Positions 7,408 through 18,379 are shown, counted from the first letter of the stretch. The stretch: DNA of 33,311 nt from Actinomycetota bacterium (GCA_019348495.1 JAHWJI010000018.1:1-33311), one strand, 5' to 3'. Translations and numbers: made by a program. Notes: generated by a model from the letters alone, not told the origin.

Positions 7408-8127
7408 GTGGTGGACCTCAACGGGATCGACCCCCTGCGGGTGCCGACCCACGTGGGCTGCGTCATGGACGGCAACGGCCGGTGGGCCCAGAAGCGGGGC
7501 CTGCCCCGCACCGAGGGCCACGCCGCCGGGGAGCAGGCCCTGCTCGACGCGGTCGAGGGTGCCCTCGAGTTGGGGATCCGCTGGCTCACCGTCTACGCCT
7601 TCTCCACCGAGAACTGGAAGCGCCCGGCTGACGAGGTGCGCTACCTGATGCAGTTCAACGAGGGGATCCTCACCCGCCGGCGAGACGAGCTGCACGAGCG
7701 GGGGGTGCGCATCCGCTTCGTGGGCCGGCGCGACTGGCGGGTGCCCAAGCGCCTGTTGCGACGCATGGACCAGTCCCTGGAGCTGACGGCGGCCAACACC
7801 ACGTTGACCCTCACCATCGCCTTCAACTACGGCGGTCGGGCCGAGATCGTCGATGCCGTGCGGGCCCTGGTGGCGGCGGGCACTCCGGCCCACAGGATCG
7901 ACGAGCGGGCGATCCGGCGCAACCTCTATGACCCCGAGATGCCCGACCCCGACCTGGTGGTGCGCACGTCGGGGGAGTACCGCATCTCGAACTTCTTGCT
8001 GTGGGAGCTGGCCTACAGCGAGCTGGTGTTCACGGACGTGTTGTGGCCCGACTTCCGCCGCGAGCACCTGATGGAGGCGGTCCGGGAGTTCCAGCAGCGC
8101 GACCGTCGCTACGGCGCGGTCGAGTAG
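7408..8127 (+). CDS. uppS: Isoprenyl transferase (undecaprenyl diphosphate synthase)
   Basis: This 239-residue cis-prenyltransferase builds the polyprenyl diphosphate carrier for cell-wall synthesis. The catalytic MDGNGRWA motif is at the N-terminus (Asp21). FSTENWKRP, AFNYGGRAEI and RTSGEYRISNFLLWELAYSE complete the family signatures. The last of these normally reads RTSGExRLSNFLLWQ, so the active site is intact. Two consecutive GTG codons start the gene; the second (7411) fits the upstream -10-like element better. recO starts 15 nt after the stop. The UppS-RecO adjacency is common in actinobacteria. Confidence 0.95.
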   Translation: MVDLNGIDPLRVPTHVGCVMDGNGRWAQKRGLPRTEGHAAGEQALLDAVEGALELGIRWLTVYAFSTENWKRPADEVRYLMQFNEGILTRRRDELHERGVRIRFVGRRDWRVPKRLLRRMDQSLELTAANTTLTLTIAFNYGGRAEIVDAVRALVAAGTPAHRIDERAIRRNLYDPEMPDPDLVVRTSGEYRISNFLLWELAYSELVFTDVLWPDFRREHLMEAVREFQQRDRRYGAVE

Positions 8128-8142
8128 CGGTCACCGCCGGCC

Positions 8143-8916
8143 GTGGGGCTGTACCGGGAGCGGGGCATCGTGTTGCGCACCATCAAGTTGGGCGAGGCCG
8201 ACCGCATCGTCACCCTTGTCACCGAGGGCCACGGCAAGCTGCGGGCGGTGGCCAAGGGGGTGCGTCGCACCAAGAGCCGCTTCGGGGCCCGGGTGGAGCC
8301 CCTCAGCCACGTCGCCCTGCTGTGCTACGAGGGCCGCAGCCTCGACACCATCACCCAGGCCGACGCTCTCGAGCACTTCCGTGCGGTGCGTGAGGACCTC
8401 GGCCGCCTGAGCCGGGGGCTGTGCCTGCTCGAGGTGGTCGACTCCGTGGTGCAAGAGGGCGACGACGACCCCCGCCTCTACCAGATGCTGCTCGGCGCCC
8501 TGCGTGCGCTCTCAGCCGGCGAGGTGCCGTTGCTGGTGCCCGCCTTCTTCTGGAAGCTGCTGGCCCAACAGGGGTTCCGCCCCAGCCTCGACGCCTGCGC
8601 CACCTGCGGGGCCGCCGGCGCCGAGGCCCTGGAGGCGTTCGACCCGGGGGAGGGGGGCGTGTTGTGCCGGTCGTGTCGTCGGGGGACGCGCATCACCCCT
8701 GACGCCGTCGCCTTGTTGCGCCGCATCCTCGGTGGCGACCTGGTGGGCGTGTTGGCCGAGGGCGCCTCGCCGGCCGGTGCCGAGCTCGAGCACCTGGCCA
8801 CCCGGGCCATCGAGCACCACCTCGAGCGCCGCCTGCGCGCCCCGGGCCTGCTCGATCCTGTCCTGAGCCTCAGGCGGGAGGGTGCTACAGCCCCCGCTCG
8901 AGGCCGGGGCAGTTGA
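8143..8916 (+). CDS. recO: DNA repair protein RecO
   Basis: This 257-residue RecO mediates RecA loading and strand annealing in the RecFOR pathway. The N-terminal OB-fold region begins GIVLRTIKLGEADRIVTL, followed by an alpha-helical domain. The zinc finger has two Cys pairs, ACATC (Cys152/155) and LCRSC (Cys175/178). The GTG at 8143 follows the uppS stop by 15 nt. The 3' end overlaps the convergent lipoprotein gene by 32 nt, so the last residues ([10 protein letters not shown]) are encoded on DNA shared by both genes. Confidence 0.94.
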   Translation: MGLYRERGIVLRTIKLGEADRIVTLVTEGHGKLRAVAKGVRRTKSRFGARVEPLSHVALLCYEGRSLDTITQADALEHFRAVREDLGRLSRGLCLLEVVDSVVQEGDDDPRLYQMLLGALRALSAGEVPLLVPAFFWKLLAQQGFRPSLDACATCGAAGAEALEAFDPGEGGVLCRSCRRGTRITPDAVALLRRILGGDLVGVLAEGASPAGAELEHLATRAIEHHLERRLRAPGLLDPVLSLRREGATAPARGRGS

Positions 8917-9685
8917 TGGTGGAGTAGCGGGCTTCGAGTGTCGGGTGGGTGGCGGCCTCGGTGCCCAGCTCGACCAGCGTGTTGCCGTCGACTCGGTAGC
9001 GGGTCTCGGTGGTGGAGAAGTTCTCACCGTCGGCGCTGGCGGCGCTGAGGCGGATCAGGGTGCCGTCGGTGCACTCCAGTCCGTCGGCGTGGGTCACGCT
9101 CCCGCCCACCGGCAGCTCGGCCGGCTGTCCCGACTCGAAGCTGACCTGCGAGAGGGCGCACTCCACGAACTGGAAGAGGCCCACGACCACCACCGAGGCG
9201 CCGGCGCCGGTGACGACGAGCACGGTCTGGCCGTCGCCCCCGAGGTCGACGCCGCCGAGCATCGACAGTCGGGCCGGTCCGTCGATGGAGCTCTGGCTGG
9301 CATCGACCGAGGACGTGCCTCCCCCGGTCAGCTCCACGGCCACCCGCCGGTCGCCGTCGCCCTGGCGGTAGGCCAGCACCCGGTCGGCTACGCCGTCACC
9401 GTCGACGTCGGCGCTCGCCTCGCTCACGTCGGTGGCGCCGGCCGGCGGGACGGCGCCCTCGGCGGTCGGGCAAGCGCCGCCACCGGGAGACGCCGAGGGG
9501 GATGTCGATGTCCCCGACTCGTCGGCAGTCGTCGACGAGGTGGACGACGACGGCGACGAGGCCGTGGCGGTCGAGGGCGTCGACGTCGGCACCGCCGACC
9601 CCGGGTCGTCGCCGGCGCAGGCCGCCACCACGACGGCGAGGACCGTGGCCAGCACCGCTGTCCGTCGAGGGGTGGGCATGGTCAT
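8885..9685 (-). CDS. Secreted lipoprotein with Ser/Thr linker and FG-GAP-like motif
   Basis: This is a 266-residue protein with a lipoprotein signal (lipobox VAAC, Cys23), a long low-complexity Ser/Thr/Pro linker (about 28-70) and an extracellular domain. The segment [15 protein letters not shown] resembles the calcium-binding loop of FG-GAP/VCBS repeats. Three further cysteines lie in the C-terminal half. Function is unknown. The ATG at 9685 is preceded by a strong GGAGG with 5-nt spacing, preferred over the in-frame ATG at 9679. It is divergent from glyS across 73 bp, and its end overlaps recO. Confidence 0.82.
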   Translation of the reverse strand: MTMPTPRRTAVLATVLAVVVAACAGDDPGSAVPTSTPSTATASSPSSSTSSTTADESGTSTSPSASPGGGACPTAEGAVPPAGATDVSEASADVDGDGVADRVLAYRQGDGDRRVAVELTGGGTSSVDASQSSIDGPARLSMLGGVDLGGDGQTVLVVTGAGASVVVVGLFQFVECALSQVSFESGQPAELPVGGSVTHADGLECTDGTLIRLSAASADGENFSTTETRYRVDGNTLVELGTEAATHPTLEARYSTINCPGLERGL

Positions 9686-9744
9686 GGTGTCCTCCGGTTA
9701 CGTCGTCGTGCCGTATCGCCCCGGGCGGGGACGGGGGCCGCCGC

Positions 9745-9750
9745 TACAGT
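9745..9750 (+). promoter_or_regulatory. -10-like TACAGT before glyS
   Basis: TACAGT ends 8 nt before the glyS ATG. There is no Shine-Dalgarno, consistent with a leaderless glyS mRNA. Confidence 0.45.
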
Positions 9751-9758
9751 CGCTCAGC

Positions 9759-11072
9759 ATGCCCGACGAGTTCGATCAGGTGGTGAACCTGTGCAAGCGC
9801 CGGGGCTTCGTGTTCCCCTCGGCCGAGATCTACGGGGGCTTCCGCTCCACCTACGACTACGGCCCCGTCGGCGTGCTGGCCCTGCGCAACGTGAAGCAGG
9901 CCTGGTGGCGCTCGATGGTCCAGCTGCGCGCCGACGTGGTGGGCATCGACGCCGCCATCTTGTCCCCGCCGGCCATCTGGGAGGCCTCGGGCCACCTGCG
10001 CAACTTCACCGACCCCCTGGTCGACTGCCGAGAGTGCCGGGAGCGCTTCCGCCTGGACCAGCTCGAGGACCCGTCGCTCTGTCCCCGGTGCGGCACCCGC
10101 GACAGCCTCACCGAGGCCCGCCAGTTCAACCTCATGTTCAAGACCCACGCCGGCCCGGTGGAGTCCGACGCCGCCGTGGCCTACCTGCGGCCCGAGACCG
10201 CCCAGGGGATGTTCGTCAACTTCAAGAACGTGCTCGACACGTCGCGCAAGCGTCCACCCTTCGGGATCGCTCAAGTCGGCAAGTCGTTCCGCAACGAGAT
10301 CACCCCGGGCAACTTCATCTTCCGCACCCGCGAGTTCGAGCAGATGGAGATGGAGTACTTCGTCGAGCCGGGCACCGACGAGGAGCTGCACCAGTACTGG
10401 ATCGACGAGCGCACCCGCTGGTACACCGACCTGGGCATCGCGCGCGAGAACCTGCGGCACTACGAGCACCCGAAGGAGAAGCTCTCCCACTACTCGAAGC
10501 GCACCGTCGACATCGTGTACAAGTTCGGCTTCACCGGGCAGGAGTGGGGCGAGCTGGAGGGCATCGCCAACCGGGGTGACTACGACCTCACCCAGCACGC
10601 CATGGCGTCGAGTGAGAAGCTGGAGTACTTCGACCAGGCCAGCAACACCCGCTACGTGCCCCACGTGATCGAGCCTGCGGCCGGGGCCACCCGAGCCATG
10701 ATGGCCTTCCTGCTGGCCGCCTACGACACCGACGAGGTCAACGGCGAGGCCCGCACCGTGCTGCGCCTGCACCCCAGCCTGGCCCCCTACCAGGTGGCGG
10801 TGCTGCCCCTGTCGCGCAAGGACACCCTCATCCCTCTGGCGGCCGAGGTGCTGGCGGCGGTCCAGCCCCGGTGGATGTGCGACTACGACGAGACCCAGGC
10901 CATCGGCCGGCGCTACCGGCGCCAGGACGAGATCGGCACGCCGTGGTGCGTCACCGTCGACTTCGACAGCCTGGAGGACAAGGCGGTGACCATCCGCGAC
11001 CGCGACAGCCTCGAGCAGGTGCGCGTGCCCATCGAGGCCCTGGTCGACGAGCTGGCCGACCGCCTGAGGTAG
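9759..11072 (+). CDS. glyS: Glycyl-tRNA synthetase (dimeric class II type)
   Basis: This 437-residue enzyme charges tRNA-Gly. It begins with [16 protein letters not shown] and has a zinc-ribbon-like insertion with two Cys pairs (Cys90/93 and Cys108/111). Class II motif 2 is [19 protein letters not shown] (about 177), and motif 3 lies around [17 protein letters not shown]. An anticodon-binding domain follows ([15 protein letters not shown] onward). It is the single-chain GlyRS, not the alpha/beta type. The frame is open well upstream, but the ATG at 9759 gives the exact family N-terminus and follows the -10-like TACAGT. Confidence 0.96.
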   Translation: MPDEFDQVVNLCKRRGFVFPSAEIYGGFRSTYDYGPVGVLALRNVKQAWWRSMVQLRADVVGIDAAILSPPAIWEASGHLRNFTDPLVDCRECRERFRLDQLEDPSLCPRCGTRDSLTEARQFNLMFKTHAGPVESDAAVAYLRPETAQGMFVNFKNVLDTSRKRPPFGIAQVGKSFRNEITPGNFIFRTREFEQMEMEYFVEPGTDEELHQYWIDERTRWYTDLGIARENLRHYEHPKEKLSHYSKRTVDIVYKFGFTGQEWGELEGIANRGDYDLTQHAMASSEKLEYFDQASNTRYVPHVIEPAAGATRAMMAFLLAAYDTDEVNGEARTVLRLHPSLAPYQVAVLPLSRKDTLIPLAAEVLAAVQPRWMCDYDETQAIGRRYRRQDEIGTPWCVTVDFDSLEDKAVTIRDRDSLEQVRVPIEALVDELADRLR

Positions 11073-11086
11073 GCATGCCCTTCGAT

Positions 11087-11115
11087 GTCAGCCTTGGGAG
11101 GTCAGCCTCTAGTCT
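11087..11115 (+). promoter_or_regulatory. ppdK promoter: GTCAGCCT direct repeats plus TAGTCT
   Basis: Two copies of GTCAGCCT (11087-11094 and 11101-11108) start 14 bp apart. They lead straight into a -10-like TAGTCT (11110-11115) that ends 6 nt before the GTG at 11122. The repeats could be a regulator site or chance; no -35 consensus is clear. Confidence 0.4.
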
Positions 11116-11121
11116 CGGTGC

Positions 11122-13776
11122 GTGACCTACGTCTACGCCTTCGACCACGAGCACGGCCAAGCCCCCATGACGCTCAAGGACCTGCTCGGGGGAAAGGGGG
11201 CCAACCTGGCCGAGATGACGTCGGTGCTCGACCTGCCGGTACCGCCGGGCTTCACCATCTCCACCGAGGCGTGCCGGGCCTACATGCACGGGGGCTGGCC
11301 CGAGGGGCTCGACGACGAGGTGGCCACGCACCGCAAGACGCTGGAGAGCGCCATGGGCAAGCGCCTGGGCGACCCTTCCGACCCGCTGCTGGTCAGCGTG
11401 CGCTCCGGGGCCAAGTTCTCCATGCCCGGGATGATGGACACCGTGTTGAACCTGGGCCTCAACGACGAGTCGGTCGAGGGCCTGGCCAAGCAGACCGGCG
11501 ACGACCGCTTCGCCTACGACTCCTACCGCCGTTTCATCCAGATGTTCGCCAAGATCGTGCTCGGCGTGCCCGGCGAGGAGTTCGAGGAGCTGCTCGAGGG
11601 CGCCCGCAAGCTGTCGTCGGCCCGGACCGACGCAGACATCGGCGCTGAGGTGTTGGCCATGGTGGTGCGGGGCTTCAAGGGCATCGTCGAGGCCCACACC
11701 GGTGCCGCTTTCCCCCAGGACCCCGACGTGCAGCTCCGGGCGGCCATCGAGGCCGTCTTCTCCTCGTGGAACTCGCCCCGGGCCAACGCCTACCGCAGCC
11801 GGGAGAGGCTCTCCCACGACCTGGGCACCGCCGTGAACGTGCAGGCCATGGTCTTCGGCAACCGGGGAGACGACTCGGGCACCGGCGTGGGCTTCACCCG
11901 CGACCCCAGCACCGGGGCCAAGGGCGCCTACGGCGACTTCTTGATCAACGCCCAGGGCGAGGACGTGGTGGCCGGCACCCGCACCACCCAGCCCCTGTCC
12001 GACCTGAAGGTGCACTTTCCCGAGATCTACGACGAGCTCATGGGCATCTTCGACGGTCTGGAGCGGCACTACCGGGACATGCTCGACACCGAGTTCACCG
12101 TCGAGTCGGGCAAGTTGTGGATGCTGCAGACCCGGGTGGGCAAGCGCACCGGGGCGGCGGCGCTGCGCATGGCCGTGGAGATGATCGACGACCCCGCCAT
12201 CAAGCTGTCCAAGGCCGAGGCCGTGTCGCGCATCACCGCCGACCACCTCGACTCGGTGCTGCACCCCCAGTTCGCCCCGGGGCCGCGCACGGTCTTGACC
12301 AAGGGGTTGGCCGCCTCACCCGGTGCTGCGGTGGGCAAGGCCTACTTCACCGCCGACGACGCCGCCGCGGCGGCGGCCAGGGGCGAGCAGGTCGTGCTGG
12401 TCCGCAACGAGACCTCGCCCGAGGACATCCACGGCATGGCCGCCGCCGAGGGCATCCTCACCGCCCGGGGCGGGCTGGTCAGCCACGCCGCCGTGGTGGC
12501 CCGGGGATGGGGCAAGCCGGCGGTCTGCGGCGCCGAGCAGGTGCGCATCTCGGGCTCGTCGTTCGCGGTGGGCAACGTGGTCGTGTCCGAGGGCGAGGTC
12601 ATCTCCCTCGACGGCACCACCGGCGAGGTGGTGCTCGGAGCCGTGGCCCTGTCGGCGGGACACGTGCCCGACGAGCTCACCACCATCCTGGCCTGGGCCG
12701 ACGAGATACGGGCCGGTCACCTGGCCGTGCGGGCCAACGCCGACACCGGCACCGACGCCACCCGGGCCCGGGCCTTCGGGGCCGAGGGCATCGGGCTGTG
12801 CCGTACCGAGCACATGTTCCTCGGTGACGACCGGCTACCCGTCGTACGGGAGATGATCCTCGCCGCCACCCCTGAGGCCGAGGCCGTCGCCCTGGAAAAG
12901 CTGCGGGCGGCACAAAAGGAGGACTTCCTCGAGGTGCTCGAGGCCATGGACGGCCTGCCGGTCACCGTGCGCCTGCTCGACCCCCCTCTCCACGAGTTCC
13001 TGCCCGACGTCGAGGAGCTGGCGGTCAAGGCGGCCACGACCGGGTTGTCGGTCGACGAGGTGGAGCTGCTGGTGGCGGCCCGGTGGTGGCGGGAGGTCAA
13101 CCCCATGCTCGGGACCCGGGGGGTCCGCCTGGGCGTGATCAAGCCCGGCCTCTACGCCATGCAGGTGCGCGCCCTCATGGAGGCGGCGGCCGAGCGCAAG
13201 GCGGCGGGGGGCACGCCGGTGGTGGAGATCATGATCCCCCTCACCATCAGCCGGGAGGAGCTGGCCCTGGCCCGGGGCTGGGTCGAAGTCGCCATCGCCG
13301 AGGCCGCCTCGGCCGGCGTCCCCGGCACCGCCGTCGACGTCACCATCGGCACCATGATCGAGACGCCGAGGGCGGCGTTGCTGGCCGCCGAGGTGGCCGA
13401 GGCCGCCGACTTCTTCTCCTTCGGCACCAACGACCTCACCCAGATGGCGCTGGGCTTCAGCCGCGACGACATCGAGGGTCGCATCATGGGCCCCTACCTG
13501 GAGCAGGGCCTGCTGGCCCGCAACCCGTTCGAGACCATCGACCGGGCCGGGGTGGGCGAGCTGGTGCACATGGGGGCCTCCCGGGGCCGTTCGGCCAAGC
13601 CGGGACTCAAGCTGGGGGTCTGCGGCGAGCACGGAGGGGACCCCGAGTCGATCGAGCTGTTCTTCGACGCCGGCCTCGACTACGTGTCGTGCTCGCCCTA
13701 CCGGGTGCCCATCGCCCGTCTGGCCGCGGCCCAAGCGGTCCTGGGTGCCGGCGCCGGCTCCGGCGACACCCGCTGA
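11122..13776 (+). CDS. ppdK: Pyruvate, phosphate dikinase
   Basis: This 884-residue enzyme interconverts pyruvate + ATP + Pi with phosphoenolpyruvate + AMP + PPi. The N-terminal ATP-grasp domain starts LLGGKGANLAEM. The central phosphohistidine domain carries GGLVSHAAVVARGWGKPAVCG with the catalytic His at residue 455, the same number as in the Clostridium symbiosum enzyme. The C-terminal PEP/pyruvate barrel has SFGTNDLTQM and the catalytic Cys in LGVCGEHGG (about 834). Full length, with no missing motif. The GTG at 11122 is preceded by TAGTCT and no Shine-Dalgarno. The next gene starts 16 nt after the stop. Confidence 0.97.
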   Translation: MTYVYAFDHEHGQAPMTLKDLLGGKGANLAEMTSVLDLPVPPGFTISTEACRAYMHGGWPEGLDDEVATHRKTLESAMGKRLGDPSDPLLVSVRSGAKFSMPGMMDTVLNLGLNDESVEGLAKQTGDDRFAYDSYRRFIQMFAKIVLGVPGEEFEELLEGARKLSSARTDADIGAEVLAMVVRGFKGIVEAHTGAAFPQDPDVQLRAAIEAVFSSWNSPRANAYRSRERLSHDLGTAVNVQAMVFGNRGDDSGTGVGFTRDPSTGAKGAYGDFLINAQGEDVVAGTRTTQPLSDLKVHFPEIYDELMGIFDGLERHYRDMLDTEFTVESGKLWMLQTRVGKRTGAAALRMAVEMIDDPAIKLSKAEAVSRITADHLDSVLHPQFAPGPRTVLTKGLAASPGAAVGKAYFTADDAAAAAARGEQVVLVRNETSPEDIHGMAAAEGILTARGGLVSHAAVVARGWGKPAVCGAEQVRISGSSFAVGNVVVSEGEVISLDGTTGEVVLGAVALSAGHVPDELTTILAWADEIRAGHLAVRANADTGTDATRARAFGAEGIGLCRTEHMFLGDDRLPVVREMILAATPEAEAVALEKLRAAQKEDFLEVLEAMDGLPVTVRLLDPPLHEFLPDVEELAVKAATTGLSVDEVELLVAARWWREVNPMLGTRGVRLGVIKPGLYAMQVRALMEAAAERKAAGGTPVVEIMIPLTISREELALARGWVEVAIAEAASAGVPGTAVDVTIGTMIETPRAALLAAEVAEAADFFSFGTNDLTQMALGFSRDDIEGRIMGPYLEQGLLARNPFETIDRAGVGELVHMGASRGRSAKPGLKLGVCGEHGGDPESIELFFDAGLDYVSCSPYRVPIARLAAAQAVLGAGAGSGDTR

Positions 13777-13792
13777 AGGCACCGTCGCCACC

Positions 13793-14773
13793 ATGTCCCC
13801 CCTGACCTTTGCCGCCGAGGCCACCGGCGGCGGTAACTTCGCCAGCTTCGACGTGGCCCCGTGGCAGTGGGCCGCCTTCGTCGCTCTGGTGGCGGTCCTG
13901 CTCCTGATCGACGTGCTCGTCATCCATCGCCGCCCTCACGCCGTCAGCTTCAAAGAAGCGGCCATCGAGAGCGCGGTGTGGATCAGCATCGGGACGGCCT
14001 TCACCCTCGTCATCCTCGGTTGGCACGGTGGCCAGGCTGCCGGCGAGTACCTGGCCGGCTACCTGATCGAAAAGAGCCTCTCGATCGACAACGTCTTCGT
14101 GTGGGCGGTGATCCTGTCGTACTTCAAGGTCCCCGCCCAGTACCAGTTCCGGGTGCTCTTCTGGGGCATCTTCGGGGCCCTGGTGCTGCGCGCCGTGTTC
14201 ATCTTCGCCGGGGTGGCCCTCATCGAGCGCTTCGACTTCGTCCTCTACATCTTCGGGGCGCTGCTGCTCTACTCGGCGTTCAAGATCGCCCGCCACCAGG
14301 AGGCAGAGGTCGATCCCGAGACGAGCCTGGTGTTGCGAGGAGTACGCAAGGTGGTTCGCTCCACCGACGACTACCACGGCCAGAAGCTGTTCACCATGGA
14401 GAACGGCAAGCGGGTGGCCACGCCGTTGTTCGCCGTGCTCATCATGATCGAGAGCACCGACGTGGTCTTCGCCGTCGACTCGATCCCCGCCATCCTGGCC
14501 GTGAGCCGGGAGGAGTTCATCGTCTTCAGCTCCAACGCCTTCGCCATCCTCGGCCTGCGAGCGCTGTACTTCTGCCTGGCGGGCATGGCCGGGCGCTTCC
14601 GCTACCTCAACCTCGGCCTGGGGGTCATCCTGGCCTTCGTCGGTGTGAAGATGCTGCTCGCCGAGGTGTACCACTTCCCCACCTTTGCCTCGCTTGGCGT
14701 GATCGCCCTGGTGCTCACCGTGGCCATCGTGGCGTCCCTGCGGGCCGACAAACGGGAGTCGGTCGCCTCCTAG
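13793..14773 (+). CDS. TerC family membrane protein
   Basis: This is a 326-residue integral membrane protein of the TerC/Alx family with seven to nine hydrophobic spans. The conserved acidic motifs SIDNVFVW and ESTDVVFAVDS lie within membrane segments. Characterised relatives handle Mn2+ homeostasis, possibly metal loading of exported proteins, or confer tellurite resistance. The substrate here is inference. The ATG at 13793 is used because the frame upstream lies within ppdK. The 16-nt gap leaves no room for a Mn2+ (yybP-ykoY) riboswitch. It is probably cotranscribed with ppdK. Confidence 0.9.
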   Translation: MSPLTFAAEATGGGNFASFDVAPWQWAAFVALVAVLLLIDVLVIHRRPHAVSFKEAAIESAVWISIGTAFTLVILGWHGGQAAGEYLAGYLIEKSLSIDNVFVWAVILSYFKVPAQYQFRVLFWGIFGALVLRAVFIFAGVALIERFDFVLYIFGALLLYSAFKIARHQEAEVDPETSLVLRGVRKVVRSTDDYHGQKLFTMENGKRVATPLFAVLIMIESTDVVFAVDSIPAILAVSREEFIVFSSNAFAILGLRALYFCLAGMAGRFRYLNLGLGVILAFVGVKMLLAEVYHFPTFASLGVIALVLTVAIVASLRADKRESVAS

Positions 14774-14813
14774 CTCGATGGCGCGGGCGGTCACCGGGCC
14801 CGCCGCCCGCCAC

Positions 14814-14819
14814 TACCGT
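14814..14819 (+). promoter_or_regulatory. -10-like TACCGT before dnaG
   Basis: TACCGT ends 8 nt before the dnaG ATG and no Shine-Dalgarno is present. The dnaG-sigA unit is therefore probably led by a leaderless message. Confidence 0.4.
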
Positions 14820-14827
14820 TTGGGCTG

Positions 14828-16590
14828 ATGGGCATCGCCGCCGAGGACATCGAGCGGGTGCGGGCCGCCACCGACTTGGTGGCGGTGGTGGGCGAGCACG
14901 TGGCCCTCCGCCGATCGGGGAGCCGCTGGGTGGGCCTGTGCCCGTTCCACACCGAGCGCACCCCGTCGTTCTCGGTCAACGCCGAGCTGGGGTTCTATTA
15001 CTGCTTCGGCTGCCAGCGCAAGGGTGACGCCATCACCTTCGTGCGCGAGACCCGCCAGCTCGACTTCGTGGGCGCCATGGAGTCCCTGGCGGCCCGGGCC
15101 GGGATGGAGCTGCGCTGGGACAACCAGCGGGAGTCGGGGGATCGCCGGCGCCGGTCCCGGCTGGTGGAGACCATGGCCCGGGCCGTGGGCTGGTACCACG
15201 AGCGCCTGCTCGCCAGCCCCGACGCCGCCGAGGCCAGGGGCTACCTGCGCTCCCGGGGCTTCGACGGGGAGGTGGTGCGCCGGTTCCAGCTCGGTTGGGC
15301 CCCGGAGGGCTGGGACACGTTGTGCCGGGCCCTGTCGCTGCCGGCCGACGTCGCCCGCGACACCGGTCTGGGCTTCGTCAACGCCCGCAACCGCCTCCAG
15401 GACAGCTTCCGGGCCCGGGTGCTGTTCCCCATCTTCGATGCCCGGGGCGAACCGGTGGCCATGGGTGGGCGGGTCCTGCCCGGCGCCGACGGGCCCAAGT
15501 ACAAGAACTCCAGCGCCAGCGCCCTCTACGACAAGGGCGAGGTCCTCTACGGGCTCAACTGGGCCAAGGGGGCGGTGGTGGAACACGGCGAGGTGGTGGT
15601 GTGTGAGGGCTACACCGACGTCATCGGCTTCGTCAGCGCCGGGGTCGCCCAGACCGTGGCCACCTGCGGGACCGCCCTCACCGAGCGCCACGTGGCCACC
15701 CTGCGGCGCTTCGCCCCCCGCATCGTGTTGGCCTTCGACGCCGACGGCGCGGGCCAGGCCGCAGCCGAGCGCATCTACGGCTGGGAGCGGCGCCACGAGG
15801 TGGACGTCTTCGTGGCCGCCCTGCCCCGAGGGGTGAAGGACCCCGCCGACCTGGCCCGCAGCGATCCCGAGGCCCTGCGGACGGCGGTGTCGGCCGCGAT
15901 GCCCTTGTTGAGCTTCCGCCTCGAGCGGCTGCTGGCCAGCGCCTCGCTCTCGTCGGTCGAGGCCCGGGCCCGTGTCGCCGCTGCCGCCGGGGACCTGATC
16001 GCCGAGCACCCCAACCAGATCGTGCGCGAGGAGTACGCCGGCCAGGTGGCGCTGCGCCTCGACGTGCGGCCCGAGCACCTCCTCCACGGTCAGGGCCGGA
16101 TCCGCCCGTCGCCGGGTGGGTCCCGGCCGACGCCGGCCCGGCGGCGGCGGTTGGAGACGGCCTCCCTGCTCGCCCTGGGCCTGGCTGTCCACCAGCCCGA
16201 GGCGGTCGCCCACCTGCTCCACGAGGTCCTGTTCCTCGATCCCGTCGAGCTCGAGGCCTATCGGGTCCTGACCCGTGCCCAGACCCTCCACGAGGCGGTG
16301 GAAGCGGCCTCGCCCGAGGCCGGCGAACTGCTCCTGCGCCTGGCTGTCGAGGAGGTGGCCGACGCCGATGCCGGCGCCGTGGTCGGTCGCCTCCTCGACG
16401 AGGCCACGAGCCGGGTGCTGGCCCAGATGGAGGCAGACGCCCGGGCGTCCGTCGGTCCCCTGGAGGACCTTCAGGCCATCGGCTGGTTGAAGCTCCTGGT
16501 GGAGGACCTGCGCGACGACACCACCCGGGCCGCCGCCGCCGAGCTCCTCTTGCCCTTCCTGGCCGAGCGAGCGGTGCACGAGGCCCGGTC

Positions 16591-16594
<4 letters not shown>
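14828..16594 (+). CDS. dnaG: DNA primase DnaG
   Basis: This 588-residue primase makes RNA primers at the replication fork. The zinc-binding domain has CPFH and CFGC (Cys38, His41, Cys59, Cys62). The catalytic TOPRIM core has EGYTDVIGF near residue 260 and DADGAG near 303. A C-terminal helicase-interaction region follows. An Arg/Pro/Ser-rich linker near residues 418-440 separates the core from the C-terminal domain. Its stop overlaps the sigA start by 4 nt (GTGA), so primase and sigma factor are translationally coupled. Confidence 0.96.
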
Positions 16595-17877
<1,283 letters not shown>

Positions 17878-17883
17878 GCCTCC

Positions 17884-18315
17884 TCAGGGAGCGGTGGGAC
17901 CTCCGGAGCGGGGGTCTTCGGACAGGGAGCCCGCCGGCGGCGGGCCGGGAGAGAGGTCGTCCACGGCGGGGTCGAGCTCGCTTCCCACGATGGTCCCTAT
18001 GGGGATCCCGACCGGAGCCTCCTCGCCGTCGCCTTGCTGGCCGCGGTCGCCGCCACCGTCGCCGTCGCCGTCGCCCGAGCGGCGTTCTTCCACGAAGTCC
18101 CTGGCCCGCTCCACCTTGTCCTCCACCAGGTCCTTGGCCCGCTCCACCTTGTCGTCGACCAGGTCCTTGGCCTTGTCGGTGGCCGTCTGGTAGGCGTCGC
18201 TGCGGCGGGCTTTGGCCAGGAGCTGGTTCAGCTCTTCGTAGCGTTCCCGCCCAGCTCGGGCTCCCATGTAGTAGCCAGAGGCGAAACCGAGCACACAGCC
18301 GAGTCGAAAGCGCAT
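17884..18315 (-). CDS. YtxH-like small membrane protein with hendecad repeats
   Basis: This 143-residue protein starts MRFRLGCVLGFASGYYMGARAGRE, the glycine-rich membrane segment and GRERYEEL signature of actinobacterial YtxH-domain proteins. It continues as a charged amphipathic helix with three 11-residue repeats (KAKDLVDDKVE, RAKDLVEDKVE, RARDFVEERRS) encoded by a 33-bp tandem DNA repeat. The tail is Gly/Asp/Pro-rich and disordered. Such proteins are thought to be membrane- or stress-associated, but function is unknown. The ATG at 18315 gives the family N-terminus, and TACAAC lies shortly upstream. The frame is open further upstream but without support. Confidence 0.78.
   Translation of the reverse strand: MRFRLGCVLGFASGYYMGARAGRERYEELNQLLAKARRSDAYQTATDKAKDLVDDKVERAKDLVEDKVERARDFVEERRSGDGDGDGGGDRGQQGDGEEAPVGIPIGTIVGSELDPAVDDLSPGPPPAGSLSEDPRSGGPTAP
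18090..18188. repeat. 33-bp tandem repeat inside the YtxH-like gene
   Basis: Two near-identical 33-bp units lie at 18090-18122 and 18123-18155, and a third, more diverged unit follows from 18156. The unit is a multiple of three and encodes 11 residues, so copy-number change keeps the frame and only lengthens or shortens the helix. Confidence 0.75.
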
Positions 18316-18379
18316 GGTGCAGTTGTAGCCGATCGTGGCGTTCTCCATGCCTGGGATGTGGCACGTTGCTTTCGGGGGC

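Noticed and set aside
8882-10579. Plus-strand open frame of about 565 codons antisense to the lipoprotein and through glyS
   Set aside because: The antisense and out-of-frame translation has no domain. The lipoprotein (lipobox, Shine-Dalgarno) and GlyRS motifs explain the DNA.
13777-13792. Possible Mn2+ riboswitch before the TerC gene
   Set aside because: TerC/Alx genes often carry a yybP-ykoY element, but only 16 nt separate ppdK and this gene.
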